DNA of 64,000 nt, from contig NW_020312848.1 of NCBI RefSeq assembly GCF_003265705.1, forward strand, positions 55,719,707-55,783,706, written 5' to 3'. This DNA comes from Callorhinus ursinus (Eukaryota > Chordata > Mammalia > Carnivora > Otariidae). Positions within the stretch are counted from its first letter, which is position 1. The number at the start of each line of letters is the position of its first letter. Both the position numbers and the translations under genes were made by a program. The notes beneath the pieces were generated by a model. That model ran no database searches. It was given only the letters and a program-made list of their open reading frames with translations, and was not told the origin of the DNA. Positions 47,701 to 59,581 of the stretch are shown here, piece after piece.

Positions 47701-48590
47701 TATGACAAACATAAGAACTTCAGAATCTATACATGTTACCCACGGGTCTCTTCTAACTAACTATTCTCCCAGAGATGTTAATGAAAAGCAGTATTAACTG
47801 ATTTAAATTTCACTTCCTCTTTGAGTCCCTGGCCTTCTTGTAACAGGGGTAGTAATTAGTACTGAAATTAATCAATGAAAGATGAGATTTTAGAGCCAAG
47901 TGTAATATGAATTATTGTTTTATATCCTGGAAATATAAATCCATAGGTTAAGTGACCCACACAAAGTTTTCAGAGCTAAAGATGAAATAGATCACATTCA
48001 GAGCAAGGGAGAAAAATTACTGAATTTACCAAAAAGGTTATTTCTTCTTTCTACTGATTTGTCAAAGATCATTTACTAAATTAAGACCTCCTGACTTATT
48101 TAGAACAATTAGGACAAATATATTTGAGACTGCTTCCCTTACTTTTCTTTGTTAATCCTCAAAGATGCTAACATACCTGACATGGTCTACTTCATATATA
48201 TGTGTATATTTCATGTACATATGAAAAAATTAAAAAATAAATCCTGCAAGTTTAGCATCTCAATTCTGGAGTCCGACAAGAAAGAGCAGAGAAAATGAAT
48301 AAGAGAGGAAAAAATCAGATTTAAAGTAGTATCAAACTTTTCGAGAACAAGAGGGGAACTAGAAGATAACAGATCTTTGTCTTTCAACCTGGAATTCTAT
48401 ATTCACACAGACCATCAATGAAGGAATAAGGGTAAAATAAAAACACATTTAGACTTATAGGGTCTCAAAAATCTCATCACATGTACCCTTTTTTAGGGAG
48501 TTACAGGAGGAAGTGTTCTACCAAAAATGAAAGAATAAACTGAGAAAACGGAAAACAGGGGACCTAAGAAAAGAGGTTAGAGGTGACAAA
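44745..48590. other. Intergenic stretch, no gene recognised
   Basis: AT-rich. Weak antisense MIR-like wording occurs at 45,600-45,720. At 47,265-47,360 'gagatatgctgatgaacaag' and 'tgccctcagaaagcttacaatgt' resemble the same old repeat that interrupts the MIR at 17,706. Opposite-strand frames at 47,011-47,428 are unsupported. Confidence 0.45.
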
Positions 48591-48594
48591 AATG

Positions 48595-50195
48595 CCAGTT
48601 ATCCAGCTTCTGACCTCTTGTCTCACACCTCAGATGTGACCTGGCCTAATCCCTCAGTCCTGACACCTAGCGCTGCTTCTTAATTTTTATCTTCATCTTC
48701 TCCTCCTCAACCTTAATTCAGATAGCCTGACTTTGTTATTGTCACCAAGTGAATCTTTAATTTGAGCTGGCCTGGCCTGTAAGACCTTATGCCAGATCCA
48801 ATCCCTCAGGGGTGGGCTTTTGTTAGAGATCCTTCAGCCCAGTAACCAAGTCCCAGATAAGGCTCATGGGACTTGACTCATATGACTGCAAAAGGCTTTG
48901 CAGCAATTGTGGTTAGCTCCCCTCCAGAAGGATTATGGAGAGCTTCAAAAACCAAACCCTTGCTAGAGTTTTAGAATATTGCCCAAATTAGGGATCCTTC
49001 CTGGGCCAGGTTTCAGTTCACTTCTTTTAATTATAGTGAGAAAGTGATTTCAAGACCCCAAGAGACAAAACAGGCTGATGTGATCTTGTCTGTCTGAGGA
49101 GTCCAGGAGCCCTTGCAGGCATGTCTCATTTGGCCTTAGTAGCAAAAGAGCTTCTCACCACCTACAGCCAAGGGCCATGGCCATGATCAACAGGTGTTTC
49201 CAAGGGGACAGGTATACTGTGATTCCTGGGTGACATCCAGGCACAACTCTCCTCCTCCAGGCCCATGAGAATGGCTTTTTGTTGCCCTCCAACCACATGG
49301 TTCACCTCATTTGTCACAGGTTTAGTGGACACATCCAATCCCAAATTTTTTGCCTCATTGAGGCACTAAGTGGTGGATACTTTTCAAATATCTAATAGAA
49401 AATAACTAGCAAGCATGTTATCTGGACAAAGAGAAAATTGTCACAAGAATTTTGCATATATTTCATGACTCTCCCTTGGTGTAGTATGTATAGTATATCC
49501 TTTGGGAAGGAGACATGATCTCAGTGTGACTTCCTTAAGAATAATAGACACTGTCACAGTTTGCTAATCCCATTTGTTTCCCAGGAGAAGAGAAAGATTA
49601 CTAATTACACAGCATGGGTCGAGGGTCATCAGGCCCGTAAAGTGGGTTGCATGTGAAGGCTCTGTGCTCAGAGCACAATCTCCAACTCCTGCTATACCAG
49701 CAGAGCGGTATACAGAAGACACAGCCCAATTTCCAGACTCACTTTTGAACTTCCAAAACTTTGTAAATACATAGATATCAAGGATTTTAGGCAAATGGAT
49801 TGAAAGTGTGTTATTTCTGATGCCTTGCCTAACCAAGCAATTGTAAAGTTGGGTTATCTGCATTTGTAGCAAGACAACCCCTTTGAATATACAACACCTT
49901 AAGAGATGTAAGACCTCCTACCTTCCCCTGCCCTCAGTGATAGATTTTCTCATTTTCTTTGCCTTAATGCTTTTCCACAAGTAGGAGACAGAAACACACA
50001 CACACACATGCACACATTGATATATCATTGGGTTATGCTGCAAACAAAAAAAGCTAATTGTAATACAGTGAGAGATGTGCTAACCTAGGAGCATGAAGTG
50101 CCACTAGAAAACAAATGAAGCAACCTGTCAGCCTGTCCAGGGTGTGGGACAGGGTGGGGTGGGAGAGGGCCAGGCATGGAAGCCTTCCAAAATTA
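48595..50195. other. Intergenic stretch, unassigned, slightly GC-richer
   Basis: Less AT-rich than its surroundings, with a (CA)n run at 49,995-50,008. It may be old retroviral or LTR sequence, but nothing diagnostic was seen. Confidence 0.35.
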
Positions 50196-50209
50196 GATTG
50201 GGACCTTGA

Positions 50210-50345
50210 AGGTTGAGTCAAATTTTGCCATGCAACTATAAGAAAGAACGATATTCCCACTGACGGAATAAGCAATCCCAATACCATTGCCTTTGCTGAC
50301 CAGGCTGCCAAAACTGCCCTTTTTAAAACCATTCTTTTCTTGGAG
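50210..50345 (+). pseudogene. Possible ERV pol (RNase H end) remnant
   Basis: In one + frame, from about 50,230, a short stretch reads C-H-A-T, then after a gap F-A-D-Q-A-A-K-T-A, before a stop near 50,345. The spacing of a C-H pair to an A-D-x-A-A-K end resembles the C-terminal part of a class I endogenous retrovirus RNase H. The frame is very short, with no flanking catalytic motifs seen, so the match may be chance. Confidence 0.25.
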
Positions 50346-50349
50346 TAAG

Positions 50350-51100
50350 AGATACCCATGTTCTCCTTTGCTGGCTTTAGAAGAAAGACAAAAAGAAGAA
50401 CAAAAACAAGAAAGTACTCCCCAGAGCATACACCTTTCTAGGTCAAGTCTCATTTCCCAATGCTGACAACAAAGTCAGTACCTCTTCGTTACCATCCTTG
50501 GAGTTAAACTCCACCTTTTTTCCACGGCAGAAGAGGAGAACAAATGCTTATTCTGGAGTTCTAGACAGTACCTCCCACTGGCTTCTGTTCCTAACCTGCT
50601 CATGACAGGTTCCTCATCGAGCCAACAGCATCAGGACACTCTGTTCCACAGCTACTCTTTCAAGAAGAGCCTACATCCCACACACTTCACCCCAAGAATG
50701 GCTCCACCCGTCAGCAGGAGGAAAACCTTTTAATCCTGCCACAATCTGCCCTGGTCTTCTTTCCAAGGCACTTGAGATCTTTTATGCATGGATCTCTCTG
50801 GCCCCAATAGTTCTAGAACACTAGATTTTATTAAAATGTTCACATACAAGTAATAATGATGATTTCTTTCAACAGCATAAAAACCACATATTGAATTTTC
50901 TTGAAATTCCTCTTAGCTATCCTGACAATTTCTCCCATTTGGACATATCAAGATCATCATTCTGCACCAGTAATCACTATCAGGAAGTCGGGGGCGGGGG
51001 GAAAGACTCTCAAAATGAAAACAATTTCAAGTGATAAAAGTTTTGAGCATAAAATGTAGGGTTTTTAAGGCACTCTGTCTGAAAATACACTTTGGTTATA
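50350..51100. other. Intergenic stretch, possibly ERV-derived, unassigned
   Basis: Continues the slightly GC-richer segment. No frame or repeat could be named. A G-rich run occurs at 50,989-51,001. Confidence 0.35.
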
Positions 51101-51104
51101 GCTT

Positions 51105-51600
51105 TAAAAAATTCAATCAGAGAAGCAGAACCACTAGGAGTGATATAGAAGAAGAAATTTATGAATGACTTAGTACTTACACAATGGTGGGAAGATAAAT
51201 ATCCAAAAAATGTTGTTGAAGGCAAGGGGAAAGTTCCAAATGAGTCAGAACTTGTAGGGAGCTCTGGAAGCCAGCATGTGGGACCACGAAGTCTATGGAA
51301 GGTTGTTGGCTCTTCATGGCTTCTACCTCTGTGAGTTGTCAGCAAAGTGTCTGATGGAAACCTGGAGTCACCTTTGGTAAGGCCAGCATCAAGAAGGAGG
51401 GAAGAGCAAACAAACGCCCCCAGCAGCATGCCTGCATCCAATATGATAACCTTCAGAATATAATAACGGCTGCTTCTCTTCTGCCTCCCAGAACACACAC
51501 AGCTTTCCCATGGTCCAACTCCAATCTGAAATTACATGGAGAAGGAGAATCTGAAAAACGTAGTTCTCAACATGACCAAGTAGATAATAATCTGGCATAC
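51105..51600. repeat. Possible old LTR-like repeat
   Basis: 'tcagagaagcagaaccactaggagtgatat' near 51,117 resembles the opening of an old mammalian LTR family ('agaaacagaaccaataggat'). The 162-codon minus-strand open frame covering 51,010-51,498 is not supported by any domain and is most likely chance within this repeat. Confidence 0.35.
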
Positions 51601-51949
51601 TGGTATTTTGACTTAACTACCAGACCTCCCACAACTCATTGTGCGGGCATATGTAAAAACTCCACCTCAAATTCAGTAAATCCAAGATAAATGCATCATT
51701 GTGTGTCAGACTTCCATTAAACAACCAAAACCAAATAAAACAAAAAGCAACCTTTCTGAGTATTACCCAGGTTCTAAGTGGTCCTATATGTTCCATACCC
51801 TCGACATCTATCAAACTTTCCTCCCTATTCTGCATCAGGGCGGTCCCTGCCTTATGACATTGCTTGCCTGCATTAAAGAAATAGCCTTCCCTTGTGCCAT
51901 CCTGCCTCTAATCTCATGCTGCTCCAAACCCTCTGTTTAACCAGAGTAA

Positions 51950-52535
51950 TCTTTTTAAAATGTAAAATTCTAATTATTTTACTTAAAATGCTTTAGTGAC
52001 TCCTTATCACCTATCATACAGATTTTCTTTCTCAGTGTAGTATACAGTATCCCTCATATTCTGATCCTCATCTACTTTGTTAGCTTCAATTTCTTGCCCT
52101 ACCCCCAAATACATTGTGCCCGCAACTGTTCTGAACTACTTATAGAACACTGAATATAAAATTATTTCATGCTTCTGTGCTTGCTCCCTCTGCTAAGAAT
52201 TTACTTCCTCACCTCAATCCCCTTGCAAATACAGTTGTCTGGCAAACTCCTCATCCTTTCAGATACAGCTCAAATGTGGCCTCCCTTGTGGTGTCTTCTA
52301 TGTTTCCTCACCTCCTCCTGATCCCCAAAGTTAGTCTGTGACACTCTCCTAACAGTGTTCAGAACTTGCCTCATTGCACTGGTTTTGCTGATTTACATGC
52401 TGGTTTTTCATGCTGGACTATGAATTCCTCAATGGTAGACTACCTCTCATTCATCTGTGTAGCCTCAGACACTAACACTTCCCTGGCACAAGGTAGGGGC
52501 TCAATAAACATTTGGTTAAGAAATTAATTGATGGA
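51950..52535 (+). mobile_element. L2 LINE 3' end, sense
   Basis: Continuous L2 wording: 'aatgctttagtgactcctta' near 51,986, 'gtgcttgctccctctgctaagaatt' near 52,178, 'cctttcagatacagctcaaatg' near 52,254, 'ccctggcacaaggtaggggctcaataaacatttggtta' near 52,482. It is one of the longer L2 pieces here. Confidence 0.85.
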
Positions 52536-52539
52536 TTAC

Positions 52540-54780
52540 AAGACCTGACATGTTTAAATATTTTATTCCATATTTATAACTGCTTCCATACAAATTATAA
52601 TTCCCATAAAATATAGGTTTATATTTATAAAGAACTGATTAATTTGGAGGTAATTCAATAAATGTAGATGGCCAAATATTGAAATTCAGTCTAAATCTTG
52701 AAACAGCCCTAAATCATATGACCTCATTGACCAGATTAATAAGATCTCAATTTCTAAATCTCAATTTCACTGGTGCTGTTTAAACATGGTCTTGACCTGC
52801 CATAGGAACATAGAACAACAAAGGAAACATCTGGTTTTTCTTAACTTTGGGGTGACAAATCCATTTGTTAACAGTAGCAATGGGAGAGCCAGCAGTACTT
52901 GATAACAGCTCTAACATGGGGAGCCTGGGCCAAAACAGATGGCCCAGTCACTTCAGGGAAAGCTCTAAAAAGATGTCTTTTCTAATTCAGGTTACACACT
53001 CCTTGAGAGTTCCTTCAACATAAGCATAAAGTTTGCAGATGATTTTATTGGCTCTGACAGTTCTGTCAGAGGTTAGTTTGCAATTGCCTCTTGGGGACAG
53101 TTTGGTTGGATTTTTTCAAAGTAAGTAAAGGCAGGAATGTTTATAGTAGATCAACAAACTGGAAGTCCAAAGCATTTTGCATCACCACTGACTTTCTGAA
53201 CATGACCTTTGACTGGTCACAATTTGTCAGCCATCTTAGTTTTTTAAACTGTTCATTGGCAAACCAAGGTTAATCCAGAGTTACTGCCATTTCTTCTGTG
53301 TACATATATCAATAGTAATTATGTTTAAACACTAAAGTTGTTAGACAAAACGTTGAAATCTGGCCAACACAAAAGTGTTGGAACCATCTTTTTATATCTC
53401 AGAATACATTAGTTACCTGTAATAATTACAGTGATTCTAATCAAACCGTTCATTCTATCATTTTTCAGTGCAGCTGGGACCTATATATTCCCTCTTAAAC
53501 CGTTAAATTTTGTAGCCATTTCTAAAGTGCCTAATTTACTTTTGGACTCACCAAATATACCATCCTTAAGTTGATTATTAAATCAACAAATCATTGAAAT
53601 AGAAAAAAGAATTTTATCATATTTGGATATAATACAACAAGACAATAGTTAATAAGAACCAAGAACCACACACTGGAGTACTTTCTTTTTAATTTAATGT
53701 CCCTTCGTGTACAATACAACTAGTAAATTGTTTGGTATAGTTGCTTCAGATGGACTAGTTCCAGTAAGATTTTGTTTAATACTTAATTTTTTAAATCATT
53801 TCATTAGATTTTGGACTGTTTTTATAGCTGAAGAAACTGATGCACAGGGGTTAAACTGATGCACAGTGCCAAAGCAATCATCTAGTGGTAAAATCTAGAA
53901 TTGTAGTAATTGCACAAACACATATACTCACATACGCATTTTTAAAGGGCTATCCATAAAGAAATGCTGATCAATGAAGGAAAAGTGTTTATTTTTTTAG
54001 TGCATTATTTCCCAAGCAGGGCTAATCCATTTCTATTAGTGCCAAACAGTTTAAATTGAGAGGAAATGGAAAAGCTAGTTAAGAAATAATGCTATACTAT
54101 GCTATATAAAAATGAAAGATTTTCCCCATTTTCTTTACCAAAATTCCTTTTTGCCCACCACCAATTTACCATAAGGTAAAAGAAAAGGGAAAAAGGAAAG
54201 AAAAATTAACACAACTTCAAGGAGGAAAGTATTGATAGCAGAAAGAATTTTAAGAGCATTCTGGGACTTTCTAAAAGTCTTTGCCTTTACTTTTCATCTT
54301 CGGAGAAGACAATGACTCTCCAAAATACCTTTTAAAACTCCTGACTCTCTATCATCTGCTGCTTCCCCTTCTCTCTCCCATTCGCGATGTCCCCAAAGGA
54401 AGGCTGAAGACTTGTGAAAACAGAGACATTGGGGAAAGAGCATTACAGCTTTTCACACTCAGGTAGTCTCAGTCCTGTACCTACAGCCCAGACCCTAGGC
54501 CACCCTGACTGCCTCAGGCAATTTCCTTGCCTCACCCAGCTTGTGCAGTGCTTTATAGATGGACAACATAGGTGGTACCAGCACCTTTCTTCTGCATGGC
54601 AATATCCCGTCCTTAAGGGTCAAGCAAACAGAGGGGTGGCTATGCCTCAAGTTGCCCCTGATTTTGTGTACAAAGAAGAAAGGAAAATAAGAAGCTTTAA
54701 GTTCTGCTGTTCAATGTTAAATGACTACATCATTCACCAGAGGACCAGGAACAATTTATAATAGTTGCAATGGGAAGTGC
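52540..54780. other. Intergenic stretch with weak MIR scrap
   Basis: 'tgaagaaactgatgcacagg' near 53,830 is antisense MIR-like, with a local duplication of 'aaactgatgcacag'. A 115-codon frame (54,414-54,761) was inspected; no domain, no splice context. No gene recognised. Confidence 0.45.
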
Positions 54781-54784
54781 AAGT

Positions 54785-54950
54785 GTTCTGCAAAGAGATA
54801 GACTTAGGTCGTGGTATGACCCTGGATAAGTTACTTGATCTCTCTGAGCCTCATTTCCCTGATGTAATCTGAGAAGGATGATTCCTATCCTGGAGTTTTG
54901 TTATGAGAACATAAGTAGAACTCAAACAGATGACTGATGATACATGGTAG
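54785..54950 (+). repeat. MIR SINE fossil, sense
   Basis: 'tatgaccctggataagttacttgatctctctgagcctcatttccct' and 'tgttatgagaacataagtag' follow sense MIR. Confidence 0.75.
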
Positions 54951-54959
54951 ATATTTAAC

Positions 54960-56135
54960 AAAGGAGAGCTAAATACATGATGACTTTGCCTGATTTTAGG
55001 AGAGAGGAGCAATAAGCTGGATGTGAAAATGAGCCAAATCACTAATGAAACTGCAGCACCCTGTTGAAGATGGTAATTTTTTTTTGTTTTTCTGCATCCA
55101 GTTTCATAGGCTTCTGAGTGAAATCATGCTACTTATAGCTTCAAGAGCCTCACAGTCATGTACTTGTCCTCAATATTGAATATGCTTAGTCATATTCTTA
55201 GATAACTTAACATCACGTTTTATTTTTAGAGAGCCCAGCCACAAACAAATGACCAAATTAACACAAAAGCAGTTAATATTGAAAGTGCCCTGTTCTAACC
55301 CTTCATATCTGGTTTTCCTTTCTTTAAGGCAAGGTTTCCCAAAGTGTGTTCCCTATTATTAATTTTACAGAAGATTGTTACTGAAGATGTTAAGAAGAAA
55401 AAATCATGTTTTTATTTTTGTTTTGTTCTGTTGTGGTTTTCCATGTGAGTTTTCAGAATATTCAAAATTCTATTGTACATTCTATTGTAATGAGTATTTA
55501 GAGGTATCTCTAAAAAGGTAAGAGGACTCCTACAACCCCAAATTGTATTTGCCCACAAAAATGAGTTGAAGAACTGTCACCTGAATTTTTTGTCCTTTTG
55601 TGGAGACATTTTCCATAGGCACAATAATAGGGGCAATGGGGCTGGGGATGGAGGGAGAGCAGAGAGAGTGAATCCAAGAATTAATACTCTAAACCAGGAG
55701 TCACAGATCCTAATGCCTACAGGAGAAAGTGACATCAAGATCAGAGGTAGGCTGGATGCATTACAAGAGAAGATGGTAAGATGATGGCAAACTGCGGAAC
55801 ATATGTTCTGTCCACCACACTTCAAATTATGACAAAATATTCTGTGGGCCTGTTGTATGTTTGTGATTCCTGCCCTCCACAGTGTGCCAGCATGAAGCCC
55901 CTGTTCTAAGAAGATCTCTTTCATTTTTGTTTCAAACATAGTACCAGTGAATAAACTTAAAAAGTACCTTTTAAGATCCAAATTTTAACATTTTAAAGGG
56001 AGAGCAGAAAGGATGTGACATATTTAGAGCAGGACACCACCCCCTTCCTCTGTCTTGACCGTGGTTACCAACAGGCCTATCTCAGGGTTAAGGGATGGGG
56101 TTCTGCTTATAGCTTAGTACTGTGTTATCCACAAA
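54960..56135. other. Intergenic stretch, possible DNA-transposon trace
   Basis: 'gacaaaatattctgtgggcctgttgtatgtttgtgattcctgccc' at 55,833-55,876 and 'ggtttcccaaagtgtgttcc' at 55,332 resemble parts of old hAT-type repeats. The 134-codon minus frame here is unsupported. Confidence 0.35.
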
Positions 56136-56137
56136 TA

Positions 56138-56490
56138 TGTGGTAAGAATAGCTCATGCCTTTTGAGCACTTACATTTCACCAGACACTGTTCCACGTACT
56201 TTACTTATAGCTCATTTCATCCTCACAGTAACCCTATTATTATCCTCATTTTGCAGATAAGGCACAGTTTAAGCCACCAGCCCATAGTTACACAGCTAGC
56301 AAGCAGCAGAACTGGAATTGAAATCCCAGCTGTCTGGTTCTAAAATCCACACCTTTTTTTTTCTTTCTTTCCTATTATTTAAGTAGGCTCCACTTGAACT
56401 CATGACTCCGAGCTCAAGAGTCACATGCTCTACCAACTGAGCCAACCAGGCACCCCCTAAAACCACACTCTTAACCACTATTCTAAACTC
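56138..56490 (-). repeat. MIR SINE fossil, antisense, with a SINE inserted in it
   Basis: Antisense MIR order is excellent: 'tttgagcacttacatttcaccagacactgttccacgtac', 'tcatttcatcctcacagtaaccctattattatcctcattttgcagataagg', 'agttacacagctagcaagcag' and 'gaattgaaatcccagctgtctgg'. After the inserted SINE it resumes with 'ccacactcttaaccactattc', the MIR 5' end. Confidence 0.92.
56353..56456 (-). mobile_element. Older short carnivore SINE, antisense, inside MIR
   Basis: Poly-T, 'taagtaggctccacttgaac', 'catgctctaccaactgagccaaccaggcacccc'. Its TSD, ctaaaatccacac (56,340-56,352) versus ctaaaaccacac (56,457-56,468), is a duplicated piece of the MIR. Confidence 0.92.
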
Positions 56491-56494
56491 AGTC

Positions 56495-57880
56495 TTGGAG
56501 ATGTCTTGCTCCCCATTTGAGGGGTATATCAGTTTTGAATGCTTTGGGCTGCAGGTAACAGAAATCCTGGCTAACAGTGTCTGGAACAAGTATTCTTCCA
56601 CAAAATAAGACATCTGGAAGCAGGAGTCTACTGGCATTGGTGCTGTACCTCAGCAATGTCAGATCCAACTTCTCTCCTCATGGTCACAAGATGGCTAGCT
56701 CTCTGCTGGGCATTATATATGAAATCAAGAAAGCAGGAAGTAGGAAGGTGTGGTACCAGCTTATTAGATCTCTTTAATCAGGAAACTAAACTGTTTCCCA
56801 GAAGTCTCCAACAGACTTTAGCTTAACTTTGTTGCCAGAATGACATCACAGGACCATGTCTGGCTGCAAAGGAGTCTGGGAAAGCAAGTATTTCTCTTCT
56901 CTAGCCACAAGAGTGGAGGCAGGCAAAGGACTATCTGGTTGACAACAGGTGCTGGCTAAGCCAGCCAACAGTGTGGGCCATAGTTTAGTTTGGTTAGGAA
57001 AATACCAAAAGAACTTCATCATACAGTGTGTCACCCATGCCATGACCCAAGGAAAGTTAAACAGTAACAATTAAAGTTGGCCACAAAACCAAAACTAAAC
57101 TGTAGAATTCCTATGGCCTTTTTAAAGTGTCTGCCTCTATTCATTTCCAAATATGTGAAATGATGTCTCACCCTTTCCCTGATCAAACCTATCTGTATAG
57201 TATGTAAAAACTCATTATTTGATATTCACACACTCAGATACTTTTATTATGCTATTCCTAGTTATGTTATTTTTATAAAATGTTATCTCTTTACTCGTGG
57301 TTAATAAATCAAAATGACAATTTTTAATACAGTTTCAAAATTGGATTGAAATTTGTCAGAAACTAGAAACTTCAGTGCTGAAAGTACGTAATAGATTATT
57401 TGGATTTATAAACTACTTTCCAGTTTGTACTGGCTTTCTGGGTCTTTCTACTACTTTAAATGTAAGTTTTTTTCTTTTATGTTTTTATCATGGCACACAA
57501 ACTCAGAAAACCTGTTAAGGCAACTATATAATGCAATCTAAATATCCAGTTAACATATTGCTATGGAAACCAGGAAACAGAAACAGCACTCTAGTCATTC
57601 CTTTGAACAACTATGGTTAATTGTGTGTGTGAATGTGTGTGTGTCTGTGAATTCATTAGTTTATTCACCTTTAACTGGAAGTTGGTACTGAACCCCAAAT
57701 CTATAACTGATCGTCCATAAATAGGACCAGTGCTGTTCAACCTATAAATCAGCATTTAATAACCATGTAACCAATATGGTTAGATAACCAATAACCATAG
57801 CCATTGTTAAATTATGCCATGTGATATCAGGAAACTTTCAGGAGGGCTGCGTTGTTTATTTAGCCTTGCTAGGCTTCAGC
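56495..57880. other. Intergenic stretch with an unassigned old repeat
   Basis: 56,640-56,960 ('ctcctcatggtcacaagatggct', 'atgacatcacaggaccatgt', 'ctggctgcaaaggagtctggg') is recurrent mammalian repeat wording of unknown family. A short GT-rich piece lies at about 57,621-57,648. No exon found. Confidence 0.4.
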
Positions 57881-57884
57881 CTTT

Positions 57885-58180
57885 TGGCATGGTATGAAGA
57901 ACACCTGACTGGGATTTGAGAGCTGGGTTCCAACCTCACCTCTTTTACCAACCAGCTGTGTGATCCTCTTAGGAACTCTTAGGCACTCACGTTCCTCATC
58001 TGCAAAATAGTTCAATGCAGAGCTCTAGTATTATGTAATAAGAAAGTTCCTTTCCCATAAAATTGGGGAATCGGGATGTAATTACTTTTGAGGACTGAAA
58101 TTGCTCTGTGTAGTCCCTGAGAAACTGCCTGGCACATAGTAAGCTCTCAGGAAAAGGACAACTATTCTTATTATACTTTT
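57885..58180 (+). repeat. MIR SINE fossil, sense, near full length
   Basis: 'gagagctgggttccaacctc', 'agctgtgtgatcctcttagg', 'ttcctcatctgcaaaatag' and 'actgcctggcacatagtaagctctcagg' show a sense MIR, interrupted or diverged in the middle. Confidence 0.85.
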
Positions 58181-58184
58181 CTAT

Positions 58185-58740
58185 TTTCATTCTGTAGTAA
58201 ATAATTCCTGAACCTGCACAGTAAGTGTTGTTTTGTCACATGACTCAATAACAGACACCATTGTCTGACAAGCCCTTATGCAAGTCAGAAAGGAGAATGC
58301 TAAGACCTAACAGGCAATGCTGTTCCTTAGATTGTTACCTTTGAGGGTTTATTTTCTCTCAAAAGTTAATGTCAATTTTGATAGACATGCGAAGTATAAA
58401 AATATAACACAATTCCAATACAATTCACTAGGCTCCCACAACCTTTTATTTTTAATCATAGGATTTCAACATTCAAGAATTAAACTTTTGTTCTGTTTTG
58501 CTTGTTCTTTGCTGTTTGCCTAGTTATTTAATCAGTCTGTTTCCTGCTATTAAAAAAAAAAGGTGAAAGAAGCTGAAGTTTCCTCAGGGCTAACCTCCTG
58601 TGTTGTTCTTCCTTCCAGAAAACTGAGTTATTATAGTAGGGGATAATCGTTGCATAATGAAATCATTGGGACAATTCTCCATCCACTCCTACCTCCGTCT
58701 CTTACAATGAATTCCTTGTCTCTGGGGTGTCCAACTCTCT
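58185..58740. other. Upstream flank of the CpG island
   Basis: AT-rich sequence that gives way within about 100 bases to the GC-rich island. Poly-A at 58,552-58,562. No repeat was recognised here. Confidence 0.45.
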
Positions 58741-58832
58741 CTAGCCCACTCGGTGCCCAGCGGCTAACGCAGCCGTGGGAGAGACTGGGAACTGGGCGTC
58801 GCGATTTTCCCGCCGGCAGCGCGCGGGGGTGC

Positions 58833-58865
58833 GCGGAGTGGGCGCGCAGTGGGCGCGGAGTGGGC
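58833..58865 (+). repeat. Three tandem 11-bp GC-rich units
   Basis: gcggagtgggc, gcgcagtgggc and gcggagtgggc follow head to tail, each creating an AGTGGGCG motif, close to EGR/Sp-type binding sites (gtgggcg). It lies near the 5' edge of the CpG island. Confidence 0.85.
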
Positions 58866-59199
58866 GCCCCTGGCGTTCTGCGCGCCTGCTGACGCTCGCC
58901 GCGCGAGCACCAGGAGGGGGAGACTCCGTCTCGCTTATCCCCAGCTGTGCTCACTTCAAACTGCCCGGGCTGGGGGAGTTGAGAGCGCGCAGACAGGACG
59001 AGAAAACTTCTCCTCCACCTAGAAAGTTTCACCTTGGCCGGGGCGGGGGAGGGGCGGGAGGAAACGCGACCCCCGCGGGGACTGGCGCGGCGCGCGGGCG
59101 GCAGGAAGGGCGGGGGCCGATTTCCCCCTCTGGGTGGTGCCAGTCCCCACCTCAGCGGTCCTAGGACCGGCGGGCGAGGCGGACAACCCCGCGCGAGAC

Positions 59200-59581
59200 A
59201 GACGGACACGTGCTAGGGCGGGCAGGCGGGCGAGCGCCTCGGTCGGGTCGCCCGGCCGTGCTTCCCGCCTGGACGCGCCCGGGGCGGCCGCGGGCCGCGC
59301 GCGCCGATGCCCGGCTGAGTCACCCGCCGGGTAGCGCGCGGGTGAGAAGGGGCGGAGGGAGCGCGGTCGGCTGACGGACCCGGCACTCGGCTCGGCCCCG
59401 CCGCAGGTGACCCGGACGCTCTCGCAGTTCGGAGCGCCACGAGCGCTTTGTGACCAGATGCGGAACCCAGCGGAGGGCGCAAGCCAGATGCGGGGCGACA
59501 GCTGACTTGCGGCGGCGAGGCGCGGAGCACGCGGGTGGTCTCTGCGCGACTGACTTCTCCGCGGTTCTCGGACACCGCAAG
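59200..59581 (+). other. Candidate first exon (5' boundary unknown) ending at a splice donor
   Basis: The downstream edge of the island has ccgcaag followed by gtaaag, giving AAG|GTAAAG, a good U2-type 5' splice site with the last exon base at 59,581. The preceding 120 bases hold two short ATG starts (59,458, which opens a 15-codon frame ending at a TGA near 59,503, and 59,487). Neither gives a long frame reaching the donor, so this exon is probably mainly 5' untranslated sequence with small upstream frames. A frame open through the donor exists from a GTG near 59,450 but lacks an ATG. I do not recognise the gene. The transcription start is assigned only loosely, and the gene body would lie to the right, mostly beyond the window. 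Confidence 0.55.

Noticed and set aside
51010..51498. 162-codon minus-strand open frame
   Set aside because: No recognisable domain, no splice context, and it overlaps a segment that resembles an old LTR-like repeat.
55577..55981. 134-codon minus-strand open frame
   Set aside because: No domain, and it overlaps sequence resembling an old DNA-transposon repeat. The opposite strand also has an open frame there.
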